Counted from the first letter of the stretch, positions 32,983 through 42,652 are shown. The stretch is DNA of 64,000 bases from Planctomycetota bacterium (GCA_022566535.1 JADFIR010000005.1:1-64000); one strand, 5' to 3'. The notes: generated by a model not told the origin, from the sequence alone. Program-made: numbers and translations.

Positions 32983-33908
32983 GGAAGCGCCTCCTGCTGG
33001 TGGGGCTGTAAGCGCAGTGTGACGTCAACGTGATCTTGCCTCGCCTCGGATTGCGGCTGGTGGAGTCGCCAACCCGGAAGTGCGACGAAGGCGTCGGCCA
33101 GCCGCTGGGCATCGGCCATGGATGGTACGGCAGCTCGGATGGTGATCGAGGTCGGTGTGACTGACAGTGAGTCGGTCAGCGCGTGGACATCCTTGGGCCA
33201 GCGGACTAGCACATCGCTCAGGATGGCCGAACAGTCGACCATCTCGGTGCCGGCCACGTCGGGGCTGCGGGTCTGCTGGAGGCGGCGCAGTTCGGCCGTC
33301 AGACGTAATGCCCCGGGTTGCAAGGGAGCACCCGACCGCGATGGGGCCGGTCCCAGGAGTTGCTCGACGAGGCGCCCTTTGGTTGAGACGGCGCCGTTGA
33401 TCTGGTCCTGCATCCCATGCACGCGGCGCTCCAGGCCGAAGATGATGAGGCTGGTGCAGGCGATCAGTATCACCGCGCCATGCAGAAGCCATCGGCGCTG
33501 AAGCAATCGCACGGGCTTCGCCAAAAACGAGCCGGTCAGCAGGTTGATGCGGTCCAGCTCGATCTCGTCCTCAACGAATGACGGCAATGACCCCGGGGTG
33601 AGGGTCACCGCCTGGGGGTCGACCTCCTGCTCAAGCACGCTGCGGGTCAGACCGCAGGCGAGGAAGCGCTGCCCCGCCCCCGTCCCCGCCCCCGGACTTA
33701 GACCCGCCCCCGGACTTGGACCCCGCAGCCGCCGATAGACCGCATGGACCTCCTCAATCGCCAGCCCCGGAAGTACACCTTCAAAGAGATAGCCCAGCCG
33801 CTGTGATGATCGCCTCCACCTCTTGGTCCGAGCGGATGACAGCACGGAGGCGTCCAGGACGGCCCAGAAGAAGCGCTCCGGGGGCCAGGTGAGATGTTCC
33901 TGATTCAT
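32979..33908 (-). CDS. GspL/PilN-like inner-membrane platform protein
   Basis: 309 residues. A cytoplasmic N-terminal domain without full actin-like motifs, a membrane helix at about residues 145-165 (WLLHGAVILIACTSLIIFG) and a periplasmic domain ending in a ferredoxin-like ALTDSLSVTPTSITIRAAVP segment. This is the layout of GspL/PilN. A Pro/Gly-rich insertion near residue 70 (GPSPGAGLSPGAGTGAG) comes from CCCGG repeats seen in several genes of this operon. Overlaps neighbours by 4 bp. Confidence 0.65.
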   Translation of the reverse strand: MNQEHLTWPPERFFWAVLDASVLSSARTKRWRRSSQRLGYLFEGVLPGLAIEEVHAVYRRLRGPSPGAGLSPGAGTGAGQRFLACGLTRSVLEQEVDPQAVTLTPGSLPSFVEDEIELDRINLLTGSFLAKPVRLLQRRWLLHGAVILIACTSLIIFGLERRVHGMQDQINGAVSTKGRLVEQLLGPAPSRSGAPLQPGALRLTAELRRLQQTRSPDVAGTEMVDCSAILSDVLVRWPKDVHALTDSLSVTPTSITIRAAVPSMADAQRLADAFVALPGWRLHQPQSEARQDHVDVTLRLQPHQQEALP

Positions 33909-34414
33909 GAGCGGTCCTCCGTCAGGGTGAGCCGGGTGGTTGACCGGCCGTCAGACAGCTCTACATCCTCAGCACTGATGGCGGTGACGGTGTGCCGGCG
34001 GATGCGGTCGCCGCTTGTGACGATGAGCAACCGATCGGTGTCCGGGTCATACAGGGCTGCCTTGAGCTGCCCGCCATCGTTGATGATGCCGATCAGCTGG
34101 AACCGAATCGACTCTTGGCGCTTGGCGCTTTTGGATTCGCGCTGCTGGTCGGTCTCCTGCGGTGCAACGGGATTCCACAGGCGAGCGGCAAAGGCGCCCA
34201 GGTCGATGGTGTCCGAAGCGTTCGGCGACTTTTCGATCAGCCCAGGTGATGGCTGATTCAGGGTGATCGCAGTCCCGGACGAGTATTGTTCAAGCGGAAG
34301 CGCCGCCCACCAGGCGCACATCACGATGGCCGATGCACCGATGAGCCAGGTCATGCGTATCCGGCGCCGCACCGTTCGGATTGGATCACTCAGGGATCGC
34401 AAGGCGCTGCACAC
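33905..34414 (-). CDS. GspC-like inner-membrane protein
   Basis: About 169 residues if the GTG at 34414 is used; this keeps the basic RTVRRRIR segment before the membrane helix (WLIGASAIVMCAWWAALPL). An ATG at 34354 would remove it. The periplasmic part has a linker and a beta-rich IRFQLIGIINDGGQLKAALY region like the homology region of GspC/PilP, which connects platform to secretin. It overlaps gspK by about 29 bp. Confidence 0.6.
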   Translation of the reverse strand: MCSALRSLSDPIRTVRRRIRMTWLIGASAIVMCAWWAALPLEQYSSGTAITLNQPSPGLIEKSPNASDTIDLGAFAARLWNPVAPQETDQQRESKSAKRQESIRFQLIGIINDGGQLKAALYDPDTDRLLIVTSGDRIRRHTVTAISAEDVELSDGRSTTRLTLTEDRS

Positions 34415-35327
34415 ACTCCCATGTTGACCGAGACTGCACGTAGACCGCCCACCAGGATCGTCGCAATGTCCCCACGCGCAGGTCGATTCGAAAGGCCCAA
34501 GCGTTACTGCTTGCGGCGATCCGGGGCGCCGCTGAGTGCGGGTCAGCGGTCGGAGATAGAGCACTCAGCGAGGCGAGACGCCCTTGGGTTCGAGCGGCGA
34601 TGATCTGCTCGAGGCCTCCGCGGCCAGCGAGGCGAAGCGCCGCTTCGACAAGGTCCATCGCAGCGGTATTGACGTTGATGCGGCCGGGATTGTGGGTGGC
34701 AAGATAGGCGCCGAGGCCGACCCCGCTGGGTTCGCTCGCTGATATACCGGGCGGAGTTGATTCACTTTGCACCTGCGGCGAAGAGTCCTCACCACTTGCT
34801 CGTTTGAAGACCATCGGCGGTGATCTCGTGGGCTTTGGAAAGACGCCGATCGCCCCGCCGGTATGCCGCGCCGCCAGGAACAGGTCCAGCCCTGCCGGCT
34901 GGTCGCGCGGAATCGTCACCTGATCAAGGACGCGCTTGACGTCGGTGGGAAGTGCGAGGCGAAGCGGCGAACCGGAACGGGCAACATTGATGGGCACCAT
35001 CCCGCACTGGTCCCACGCGGTGATGCGCAGCTCATGGTCGGTGGCGTCGATGACCCAGGCATCGTGAAGTACCTGAACCTGCGGGCTCGTCGCCTCAGGC
35101 GGCAACACGACGGTTGAGGACTTGGAGGCGAGCCAGGCGAGGATCGGTGCTTCCGCGGCCCGCAGCAAGTCGTCGGCGACAATGGTGCGCGTCGCGACGA
35201 TTCGTTGGGTCTTCACGGTTGACGCCAGCCGGGCCAGGGTCGCCGCCGCGGTGATGGCGACAATCAGCGTGGCCAGGACCAACAACAGGGCCGCTCCGCG
35301 CCGAGTTGGAGAATGCGGCCGGGTCAT
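34386..35327 (-). CDS. gspK: Type II secretion minor pseudopilin GspK
   Basis: 313 residues. The N-terminus RRGAALLLVLATLIVAITAA is the non-canonical GspK pseudopilin signal, lacking the Glu5 of other pilins. The large C-terminal domain contains NPGRINVNTAAMDLVEAALR, a hallmark of GspK helix-hairpin-helix regions. GspK caps the pseudopilus tip with GspI and GspJ. It overlaps gspJ by 4 bp. A Ser/Pro-rich insertion is present at about 180-200. Confidence 0.85.
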   Translation of the reverse strand: MTRPHSPTRRGAALLLVLATLIVAITAAATLARLASTVKTQRIVATRTIVADDLLRAAEAPILAWLASKSSTVVLPPEATSPQVQVLHDAWVIDATDHELRITAWDQCGMVPINVARSGSPLRLALPTDVKRVLDQVTIPRDQPAGLDLFLAARHTGGAIGVFPKPTRSPPMVFKRASGEDSSPQVQSESTPPGISASEPSGVGLGAYLATHNPGRINVNTAAMDLVEAALRLAGRGGLEQIIAARTQGRLASLSALSPTADPHSAAPRIAASSNAWAFRIDLRVGTLRRSWWAVYVQSRSTWECVQRLAIPE

Positions 35328-35911
35328 GGCAGAACATAGCTCCGCGCGACGTCAGGTCCTTGGATCGAAGTGATGGCGATGGTGAGAAGGTTGTGTTCAT
35401 GATCGATCTCGCATTGCCATTGGCGTACACGGTCCAGCAATGGGCGAGTGCATTGCTCGCCGTGCGCGCTTCGCTGCTGCAGTCGCAGCTCGCCGGAGAA
35501 GGCGTCGAAGATGTAGCGGTGGGTGGCAGGACCGGTCACACTTCCGGGGGTCACACGTCCGGGGGTCACAGTTCCGGGGGCGGGGGGGGGGGCGGTCCAA
35601 CTTCCGGGGGTGGCTCGCGTTCGTATGCGTAGCATCCCGTCAACGACCTCGACACGGGGCTTCTGATCACTGCGGCCGCCGATTTGCGCGCCCGAGAACC
35701 CACTGGAGAAGTCCCCGGAGAAGTCACCGGTGACCAGGTCATCATGGATCAACTGCAGCGCGGCCTCGGCCGCCGCCCGCCACCGCATCGGCTCGGCGGC
35801 GCTTGCGCTTGCCCGAGCCGCCACCTGTGTCCAGGCGGCGATCGCGAGCGTGATGGGCGTCAGGAGGCTGACCGCCAGCAGCAGCTCAATCATGGTCAGG
35901 CCGCGCCTCAT
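35324..35911 (-). CDS. gspJ: Type II secretion pseudopilin GspJ
   Basis: 195 residues from the ATG of MRRGLTMIELLLAVSLL, the prepilin peptidase site (G before LTMIE) plus hydrophobic helix. An earlier in-frame start would overlap gspI by 43 bp. The C-terminal part has CEIDHEHNLLTIAI. An internal stretch (APGTVTPGRVTPGSVTGP) is produced by four near-identical G-rich repeats at 35537-35615 and is probably an expendable linker. Overlaps on both sides show translational coupling. Confidence 0.82.
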   Translation of the reverse strand: MRRGLTMIELLLAVSLLTPITLAIAAWTQVAARASASAAEPMRWRAAAEAALQLIHDDLVTGDFSGDFSSGFSGAQIGGRSDQKPRVEVVDGMLRIRTRATPGSWTAPPPAPGTVTPGRVTPGSVTGPATHRYIFDAFSGELRLQQRSAHGEQCTRPLLDRVRQWQCEIDHEHNLLTIAITSIQGPDVARSYVLP

Positions 35912-36303
35912 GGAACGGGCTCCTCTGTATCGTGATGAACCGGAACCCACCGGAAGATGAACGTTTTACCAGATGAGAACGCCAGCCAGGTGTGATCTAC
36001 TTCAGCATCTTGTGCCCTCAGGCGGCGCACGGTCACCAGCGGGCGTTGCGGATGTTCCGGCCAGGGCAACTGGAGTTCATCATGCTCAGACGGTGATTTG
36101 GCGCTGAAGGTGGAAGGATCGGCGAGGAATGAATCGGCGAGTCGAGCCAACTCGAAGAGTTCAAACGGCGCGTCCGGGGGCGGGGGTGCCCCCAAGGCGC
36201 GCATCGCCCGCTGCAGCATCGGCATGCACGCAGCGGCGAGCATCGCCAACAGGACCGTGGCCGCGAGGACTTCCACGAGTGTCAAGGCGCGCCGGATTCT
36301 CAT
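35908..36303 (-). CDS. gspI: Type II secretion pseudopilin GspI
   Basis: 131 residues. It starts RRALTLVEVLAATVLLAMLA, the class III signal with Glu5 and the conserved helix. The soluble domain is small, with RPLVTVRRLRAQ and FIFRWVPV strands. A short PPPPDAP insertion again comes from a G-rich motif. It overlaps gspH and gspJ by 4 bp each. Confidence 0.82.
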   Translation of the reverse strand: MRIRRALTLVEVLAATVLLAMLAAACMPMLQRAMRALGAPPPPDAPFELFELARLADSFLADPSTFSAKSPSEHDELQLPWPEHPQRPLVTVRRLRAQDAEVDHTWLAFSSGKTFIFRWVPVHHDTEEPVP

Positions 36304-36764
36304 CGCTTCGACTCCGTGATCAGGCCGGTCAACCCCCAGACACGCCAGTGGATGACTCGTTGGGCGGTGCGAACCTCGACGTCGTAGTCCACGGTTCGAC
36401 CGAGCCGATCAAACACGATTGATTGGGTGCGCGGATCGACACGCAATCGCCCCCAGACGCCGTCGGGTAACCCGACCGTTGTCAATCGCTCATTTGACTC
36501 GACCGAGTGAAGTGTCACTGCATTGCCTTGGTCGTCGACACTCATGACCACCGGGCCCAGGCTGCGACTGAAGAGCCGCGCGCGTGCATCCAGATCGCGC
36601 CATTGCGCCGCAGCAGCGTGGAGCCGAGCGCTGTCACTGGCGGCCGTGAGCCCGACGGTCGCCACGCCCGCCACCATCGAGACGATGACGATGACCGCCA
36701 TGACCTCAATCAGTGTGAATGCGGACCGAGCGCCATGATCTGATTGGTTGCACTTCGCCATCAT
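36300..36764 (-). CDS. gspH: Type II secretion pseudopilin GspH
   Basis: 154 residues; prepilin site SAFTLIEVMAVIVIVSMVAG, then a helical linker and a beta-rich C-terminal domain (WGRLRVDPRTQSIVFDRLG). The position after gspG and the size fit GspH. Two adjacent ATG codons could serve as start. The stop overlaps the gspI start. Confidence 0.8.
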   Translation of the reverse strand: MMAKCNQSDHGARSAFTLIEVMAVIVIVSMVAGVATVGLTAASDSARLHAAAAQWRDLDARARLFSRSLGPVVMSVDDQGNAVTLHSVESNERLTTVGLPDGVWGRLRVDPRTQSIVFDRLGRTVDYDVEVRTAQRVIHWRVWGLTGLITESKR

Positions 36765-37253
36765 CTAATCGATCCCCCGCAGGTTCGCGGAGCTGATGTC
36801 TGCGCTCTCGCCTTCACCGCCCGGCTGGCCGTCGGCGCCGTAGCAGAGCACTTCATACGGGTGACCGCTCGGCCCGGGCGTTACATAGAGGTAGGTGCGC
36901 ATCCACGGATCGAGAAGTTGACCTGGGTTCAGGTAATAGGAAGCGGACGGCGTGGTCTGACCGTCGGTCAACACTGCGAGCCCTTGGTCATTGGATGGCC
37001 AGGCGCTGTGCTCGAGTCGGTACGTTTCCAGTTGACTCACGATGATGCCGATTCCGCTCTTGGCCAGCTCGTGCTTGGCCTTGCCGAAAGAGCCGGAGAA
37101 CCCCACCAGAAGCGTGCCGGCGATCAGACCCAGGATGACCACGACCGCGAGTATCTCCACCAGCGTCATACCCCTTTGGCGCTTTTGCGCTTCGTCGCTC
37201 CATCGCTTCTTCCCTCGATGCCTCGATGCCTTGATGCCTGGTTGCCTTCCCAT
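36765..37253 (-). CDS. gspG: Major pseudopilin GspG
   Basis: 162 residues from the ATG overlapping the gspF stop (TGATG). The prepilin motif GMTLVEILAVVVILGLIAG is followed by the hallmark GspG region LETYRLEHSAWPSNDQGLAV and the end DPWMRTYLYVTPGPSGHPYE, including the calcium-loop area. GspG polymerises into the pseudopilus that pushes substrates through GspD. The leader (about 28 residues) is longer than usual. Confidence 0.92.
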   Translation of the reverse strand: MGRQPGIKASRHRGKKRWSDEAQKRQRGMTLVEILAVVVILGLIAGTLLVGFSGSFGKAKHELAKSGIGIIVSQLETYRLEHSAWPSNDQGLAVLTDGQTTPSASYYLNPGQLLDPWMRTYLYVTPGPSGHPYEVLCYGADGQPGGEGESADISSANLRGID

Positions 37254-38608
37254 CACAACACCTCCTGCATTCGCAATAGCGGCAATACGGCCGCCATGAC
37301 CACGATTCCCACCAACATGGCGAGCGCCAGGATCACACACGGCTCGAGCAGCGTCGCGAGTCGATCGATGAGCCGATTGGCCTGGCGGGCGTAGCGATGA
37401 CCGATGCGTTCCAGCAGCACATCCAGCTCACCGCTGGCCTGGCCGATCTCCAGCAGGCGGCGGAACTCCGGGTCAAACCAGTGCTCGTCATCCAGGGCTG
37501 CCGAGAGTTCCTCACCCCGCTCAACGTGATCAGCCGCGTCGAGCAGCCGGCGCCCCAAGTGGCCTGTGGCGGTGGGCGCGAGCACCCGCAGGGCTTCGAC
37601 CATGGGCACGCCGCTGCGCAGCAACTGGGCCAGCTGCAGGGCAAGCCGCGCGACTGCCATTCGACGCAGTACCTTCGGAGAAAGGTCTCGCAACCAACGC
37701 GGTAGCTCGACTCCGTACGGAGCGGCGGCGCCCGCGGCCACCACGACCATTGCGATAAGGGCAAATAGAACGAGAACGATCGCCAACCAGTACCCGGCGA
37801 GGAACTGACCGAACGCCATCACCTTGGCGGTCAGGGCCGGCGTCTCGATGTCCGCATCGGCCAGGACTTGCGTGAGGTCCGGTAGGGTCTTTGTGCTCAG
37901 GAACACCACGACGCCGAGGCCGACCATGGCCACAATCGATGGATACGCCAAGGCGCTGATGAGCTTGTGGCTCAACTCGCCGCTGCGCTCGTGCCGCTGG
38001 GCCACCGATCTGAGCACCTCCGCCAAGGTGCCGCTGTGCTGGCCGGCCTGAACCATCGCGATCTCACTTCCCTCGAACCACGATGGGTGGTTGCTCATGG
38101 CCAGGGCAAGTGACGAGCCTGACCGCAACTGTTCGCGGATGTTGACGAGCATGGATCGCAAACTCGACCCCCGGAAGTACTCCCGGACGCTCGTCCTGCG
38201 CGTGGTCGTACCGATCACCGTGTCCACGGCTTCCAGCAGTGGCAGACCGGAGCTGAGCATCGTGGCCAGGCTGTCGAAGAGCTCCGCGCGCTGATGCCGG
38301 CGACGTACCCGGAAGTAGCGCTGAGCGCTGCCCAAGATGGATCGCCGGGCCTCGTGCCACCAACTCAAACGGCCGGCGTGGCGCAGATGATCGGCTCTGG
38401 ACGATCGGACGGGGCGCAGGTCAACTACCTGCAGACCGATGCGCCGTAGCGCTGCCCGTACATCGGCAGCACATTCGCCGGCCAGTTCGCCGGCGCGCCT
38501 CGCCCGCCCCCCGGAACCCCCGGAACTCGCGGAAATCGCGGAATCCCCGGAGCCCCCGGCACCCCCGGGACTTTGAATCTCAACTGCGGTGTATCGCCAG
38601 ACGGTCAT
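37253..38608 (-). CDS. gspF: Type II secretion inner-membrane protein GspF
   Basis: 451 residues. Two repeated GspF domains are visible: FDSLATMLSSGLPLLEAVDT with the first helices, and LALQLAQLLRSGVPMVEALR with the second; the last helix is ILALAMLVGIVVMAAVLPLL. The N-terminal linker has a Gly/Ser-rich insertion (SPGGAGGSGDSAISASSGG) built from CCCGG-type repeats. GspF is the platform core that couples the GspE ATPase to pseudopilus assembly. Confidence 0.92.
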   Translation of the reverse strand: MTVWRYTAVEIQSPGGAGGSGDSAISASSGGSGGRARRAGELAGECAADVRAALRRIGLQVVDLRPVRSSRADHLRHAGRLSWWHEARRSILGSAQRYFRVRRRHQRAELFDSLATMLSSGLPLLEAVDTVIGTTTRRTSVREYFRGSSLRSMLVNIREQLRSGSSLALAMSNHPSWFEGSEIAMVQAGQHSGTLAEVLRSVAQRHERSGELSHKLISALAYPSIVAMVGLGVVVFLSTKTLPDLTQVLADADIETPALTAKVMAFGQFLAGYWLAIVLVLFALIAMVVVAAGAAAPYGVELPRWLRDLSPKVLRRMAVARLALQLAQLLRSGVPMVEALRVLAPTATGHLGRRLLDAADHVERGEELSAALDDEHWFDPEFRRLLEIGQASGELDVLLERIGHRYARQANRLIDRLATLLEPCVILALAMLVGIVVMAAVLPLLRMQEVL

Positions 38609-40143
38609 CCCGAACCCTCCACGACGCGCTTGGCTTCCGCCTGGGTGGTCCGACCGGTAGCGACCAGGCGCTCACCCTCTTCGCGCAGGGTTCGCAGACC
38701 GCCGGCCTTGGCCGCAGCGCGCAAAATGGCCAGAGTGGCGCGGTTGGAGATCAGCTCGCGGATCGATTCATCAATCGTCATCAACTCGAACAACCCGGTG
38801 CGGCCGAGAAAGCCGGTGCCCAGGCATTCATCACAGCCGTCTCCATTGCAATCAGCGTGGATGAGCCGCACCAATCGCTGGGCGAGCACCGCGGCAAGTG
38901 AAGCGCTGACCAGGTACGGCTCAATGCCCAGGTCGATCAGCCTGGTCACGGCGCTGGCGGCGTCGTTGGTGTGTAGGGTGGAGAAGACCAGGTGGCCGGT
39001 GAGGCTGGCCTGGATCGCCATGCGAGCCGTCTCGGCGTCGCGGACCTCACCCACCATCACCACATCGGGATCTTGACGAAGAATATGACGGAGTCCGGTG
39101 GCGAAGGTGATTCCCTTCTTGGTGTTCACCTGAGACTGACTGATGGCCAGCCCCACTGTGGAGAGCTCGTATTCGATCGGGTCCTCGATGGTCATGATGT
39201 TGACTTCGGCCGAGCCGGTGCGCCGCAGCGTCGAATAGAGCGTGGTGGTCTTGCCCGAGCCGGTGGGACCGGTGACCAGGATGATGCCGTTGGTGCGGCC
39301 GGCTCGATCCAGATACCGCTCGGCCACTTCCGAGGGCATGCCGAGCTTCTCAAACCCCCGGAAGCTCTCACACAGCTGATGCGCGTTGTCCAGCAGTCGA
39401 ACCACGGCCCGTTCGCCGTAGCTCGTCGGAAGCGTGCTGATGCGCAGGTCAATCGCTCGATGGGCGATCCTGACCGTGGCTCGCCCATCCTGCGGAATCC
39501 GCCGCTCGGCGATGTCCATTCGCCCCATGACCTTGATGCGGCTCACGACGGCCGTGGTCAGCTTCCGGGGGAGCTCGCGAACCGTGTGCAGGACGCCGTC
39601 GAGCCGGTAACGCACCAGGGTGCGGTCATCCAGCGGCTGGAAGTGCACATCACTCGCCCGGCGTCCCAACGCTTCAAACAAAAGCGCATCAACGAGCTTG
39701 ACCACCGGCCCTTTGCCCTGGGTGCTGAGTAGATCGCGATCGGCTTCGGCCAAGAGACGATCGATGTCAGCGGTGTCGTACTGATCAATCTCATCACCCG
39801 CTGCGTCATCAGCCTCGGCGGATCGCCCGTAGACCTCATCGATCATGCGCGCGATTGCCTCGGCGTCGGCAATAACCGGATGAACGTTGACCCCCAGCCG
39901 AACACCGACGTTGAAGATGGCCGCAGGATCGGTTGATTCAGAGACGGCGAGTTGCTCGACGCCGTCAATTCGACCTTGTGAGAGGATCAAGTGTTGGCGC
40001 GCAAAGTCGCGGGGGACCAGTGTCACGAACTCCTGACCGACTGCGTCGCAGCGCAGATCAAATGATTGATCGTCGGCGGTCGCGACATCCTCACCAGGAG
40101 CATCGACGGCACGGTCCATGGATGGTGCATGCGCCCCGCTCAT
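38605..40143 (-). CDS. gspE: Type II secretion ATPase GspE
   Basis: 512 residues from the ATG that overlaps the gspD stop. Walker A is GPTGSGKTTT, with Asp box IMTIEDPIEY, Walker B DPDVVMVGEVRD and a His box TGHLVFSTLHTND. The Cys cluster DCNGDGCDECLG is a shortened version of the usual zinc-binding tetracysteine motif, with three cysteines. It powers pseudopilus extension from the cytoplasmic side. An Asp/Ala-rich N1 domain of about 120 residues precedes the ATPase. Confidence 0.93.
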   Translation of the reverse strand: MSGAHAPSMDRAVDAPGEDVATADDQSFDLRCDAVGQEFVTLVPRDFARQHLILSQGRIDGVEQLAVSESTDPAAIFNVGVRLGVNVHPVIADAEAIARMIDEVYGRSAEADDAAGDEIDQYDTADIDRLLAEADRDLLSTQGKGPVVKLVDALLFEALGRRASDVHFQPLDDRTLVRYRLDGVLHTVRELPRKLTTAVVSRIKVMGRMDIAERRIPQDGRATVRIAHRAIDLRISTLPTSYGERAVVRLLDNAHQLCESFRGFEKLGMPSEVAERYLDRAGRTNGIILVTGPTGSGKTTTLYSTLRRTGSAEVNIMTIEDPIEYELSTVGLAISQSQVNTKKGITFATGLRHILRQDPDVVMVGEVRDAETARMAIQASLTGHLVFSTLHTNDAASAVTRLIDLGIEPYLVSASLAAVLAQRLVRLIHADCNGDGCDECLGTGFLGRTGLFELMTIDESIRELISNRATLAILRAAAKAGGLRTLREEGERLVATGRTTQAEAKRVVEGSG

Positions 40144-42395
40144 CGGATCACCCTCGGTTCGACTTCCGGCCACCCGTCATCCACACCGGCGGCGAGCACA
40201 TCCAGGTCGCTGAGGTACTTCAGATCCTCAAACCCACCGTGGCGCAGGATGTCGGCCCGGATGAAGATGTAGAACCGTGATAGGCTCCTGGATTTCGAGC
40301 GGCTCTTGAACAACTCGCCCAAAAAAGGGATGTCACCCAGCAGCGGCACCTGGGAGACCGCTTCGGCGGCGCTTTGGACCTCAAGGCCTCCCACCACGAC
40401 CGTGTACCCATCGGGGATCGTCACCACGCTTTGAATCGTGTTCTGCTGGCGTGGCGGTGGAAGGGATGGATCACTCGATTCACCCACGAACGAGCTCAGC
40501 GAGACCGAGTACTCCAGGGTCAGATGGTCGCCTTCGGCGATCTGCGGCGTGACCGTCACCGTAGTGCCCGCGTCCTGCGTGCCGCCGAAGGAGGTGGTGG
40601 CGATGGTGTCCGAAGCGTTGGTGGCCAGGAAGGGTTCCTGCAGGACCGAGTCCAGTGTCGCCTGCTGGTTGTTGTTGACCAATACTTTGGGGATGTTCAG
40701 TGTCCGGCCGTCGTTGACCGTCTGTAACGCCCGGATCAGGACCCGAAAATCGCCCGGGCTCAGTACGAAGCCGCTGAAGCCGCGGCCCGCCGGTGACGTG
40801 ACTTGATCGACACCCGCGGCGCCAAGCCCGAACAGCGACGAGAGGGTGATCAACGTACTGCCGCTGATCCCCATATTCTCCAGCTCCACGCCAAGGTCTA
40901 GCGTGTCACCTTCAGTCATGCTCACCATCAGCGCCTCGATCATCACCTGGGGTTGACGCACATCCAACGTGCGGATGAGCTCCTCAAGTTGGTCGAGCCG
41001 CCGGGCATCGCCGATGGCGATGAGCGTGTTCGTCCCTTCGTCAGCGGTCAGGATGAGTGATGGTTCAGCTTCAGTCGGCAGCGTGCGGGTCCCATACGGG
41101 CGTTCCTCGGCCTCATGCGGACGCCTCTGCTCTTGTGTGGCCATGAGTTCGGCAATCACCCCAGGTGGTAGCACTTCCCGCACAGTTCGCTGTGGGCTCG
41201 ATCGCTCGTCGCGCCCGAGCCTCGGGCGGAACTCGCCTGCTTGCAGCACGCCGGCCTCGATGAGGCTTGACAGCACCTCCATGATCTCGTGGACGCTGCG
41301 ATTGCGTATGGGGAACGCTCGCACCGGTCGTCGGGCCTCGATCGCGACTGAATCCAACCGTTCAATCAGGTCGTCGATCTGTTCATGCTCAGCAGCGGTC
41401 GCCGTGACGATAAGCGTGCCGGTAAGCTCATCGCTGACCAGCCGCCACCGATCTGCTGAGCCGCGCGGGCCGGGATCGCGCGCGGTCTGCTCGATGAGCC
41501 GGCCCACCTCCGCAATTGAGAAATACCGAGGCGCGTAGCTGCGGGTCTCCACCGTTTGGCGCTGATCGAAGCGCTGAATCAGCTCCAACCACGGCTCGAT
41601 CTCGTCCTGCGGGGCGACCAACACGATCGCGTTGCCGTCCGAAACGGGCGAGAGCTTGCCGACGAGTGGCTTGACGGCGATCGCATTGTGGGCGGTGGCG
41701 GCGGCCGTCACCAGCGCGGCCAGTTGCGTGGCGTTGAGATGCTGCGAGGGAATCTGGCGGATGATGGTGTCGGTGCCCGGAATGTCGATGAGCTCGATCA
41801 ACTGCAGTATCTGGTCAATCCGCGGGCGCAAGTCTGACAGCAGGAGGCGCTGCTCATCGCCCAGAGCGATGACCGAACCCCCCGGCGTGGAGACGATCGG
41901 CTTGACTGCCTCGATCACGTCCTTGACCGGCCGGTGCTTCAGATCCAGGATCACCGTCGCAAACCCCGCGATCGTTTGGGGTCGGGGTGGGAACGCAGGC
42001 TCGATTCGAGCCGTGCTTGCGGCCTCGGATAGCTTGACGATGCTGAGCACTTCGTTGCCGGGCATCTGGATACTGGTCAATCCCCGCGCTGCTAGCAGCT
42101 GATTGGTCAGCGCCCAGAGCTGCTCATCACTCACCGCGGCACCGAGGCGCAGGGTCACGGTTACTCCCTGCAACGTCCGCGCGTCGTATTCGATCTTCAA
42201 TCCCAGGCGCTGAGCGCTCAGGTCCACCAGCCGGGCCAGCTGTACCTCGCCCGAGAGGGTCGTGCGGGCCAAGTCGTCTGTCTGGCCCATGGCCGGCAGC
42301 TGCAGCGCAGCCGAGAGGTACAACAGCCACGTACCCAGGCACGCTCCGACCGTCCGCGATGACACGAATCGAGCTATCCGTAGACTGAGCGCCAT
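40140..42395 (-). CDS. gspD: Type II secretion outer-membrane secretin GspD
   Basis: 751 residues from the ATG before a signal peptide (LGTWLLYLSAALQLPAMG). N-domains with repeated VIEAVKPIVSTPGG and RAFPIRNRSVHEIMEVLSSL segments precede the secretin core: VMIEALMVSMTEGDTLDLGV, TVTVTPQIAEGDHL and PDGYTVVVGGLE, then VPLLGDIPFLGELF near the end. It forms the outer-membrane gate. It is the first gene of the operon; a 39-bp dyad (42507-42545) lies about 110 bp upstream of the start. Confidence 0.93.
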   Translation of the reverse strand: MALSLRIARFVSSRTVGACLGTWLLYLSAALQLPAMGQTDDLARTTLSGEVQLARLVDLSAQRLGLKIEYDARTLQGVTVTLRLGAAVSDEQLWALTNQLLAARGLTSIQMPGNEVLSIVKLSEAASTARIEPAFPPRPQTIAGFATVILDLKHRPVKDVIEAVKPIVSTPGGSVIALGDEQRLLLSDLRPRIDQILQLIELIDIPGTDTIIRQIPSQHLNATQLAALVTAAATAHNAIAVKPLVGKLSPVSDGNAIVLVAPQDEIEPWLELIQRFDQRQTVETRSYAPRYFSIAEVGRLIEQTARDPGPRGSADRWRLVSDELTGTLIVTATAAEHEQIDDLIERLDSVAIEARRPVRAFPIRNRSVHEIMEVLSSLIEAGVLQAGEFRPRLGRDERSSPQRTVREVLPPGVIAELMATQEQRRPHEAEERPYGTRTLPTEAEPSLILTADEGTNTLIAIGDARRLDQLEELIRTLDVRQPQVMIEALMVSMTEGDTLDLGVELENMGISGSTLITLSSLFGLGAAGVDQVTSPAGRGFSGFVLSPGDFRVLIRALQTVNDGRTLNIPKVLVNNNQQATLDSVLQEPFLATNASDTIATTSFGGTQDAGTTVTVTPQIAEGDHLTLEYSVSLSSFVGESSDPSLPPPRQQNTIQSVVTIPDGYTVVVGGLEVQSAAEAVSQVPLLGDIPFLGELFKSRSKSRSLSRFYIFIRADILRHGGFEDLKYLSDLDVLAAGVDDGWPEVEPRVIR

Positions 42396-42506
42396 GAGGT
42401 CCAAACGTCGATGAAGCGGGCAAGGGCCATGCTTGTCCATTGCAACACCCGGGCACCTTCGCGATCGCTCATGCTCTTTGAACAAGACCGCCCTTGCGAC
42501 CAGGAA

Positions 42507-42545
42507 TCCAGTATTTGGAATTTGAAGCAAGCTCCAAATAGTCGA
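42507..42545. promoter_or_regulatory. 39-bp dyad operator, site 1 (gspD / ArsR intergenic region)
   Basis: TCCAGTATTTGGA, a 13-bp spacer with TTGAAGCAA, then TCCAAATA followed by a degenerate end. It matches site 2 at 44902-44940 in sequence and spacing. It lies between the divergent gspD and ArsR-1 genes and could control both. Confidence 0.7.
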
Positions 42546-42652
42546 TGGCAGCGCGATCGTTCACGCCGGTCTTGTCGGGTGTGTGCTTCAGGCTGGGAGC
42601 TTGGAGTTGAACAGCATCCTCGGTCCATCATCATCGTGGGACGAATTGGCAG

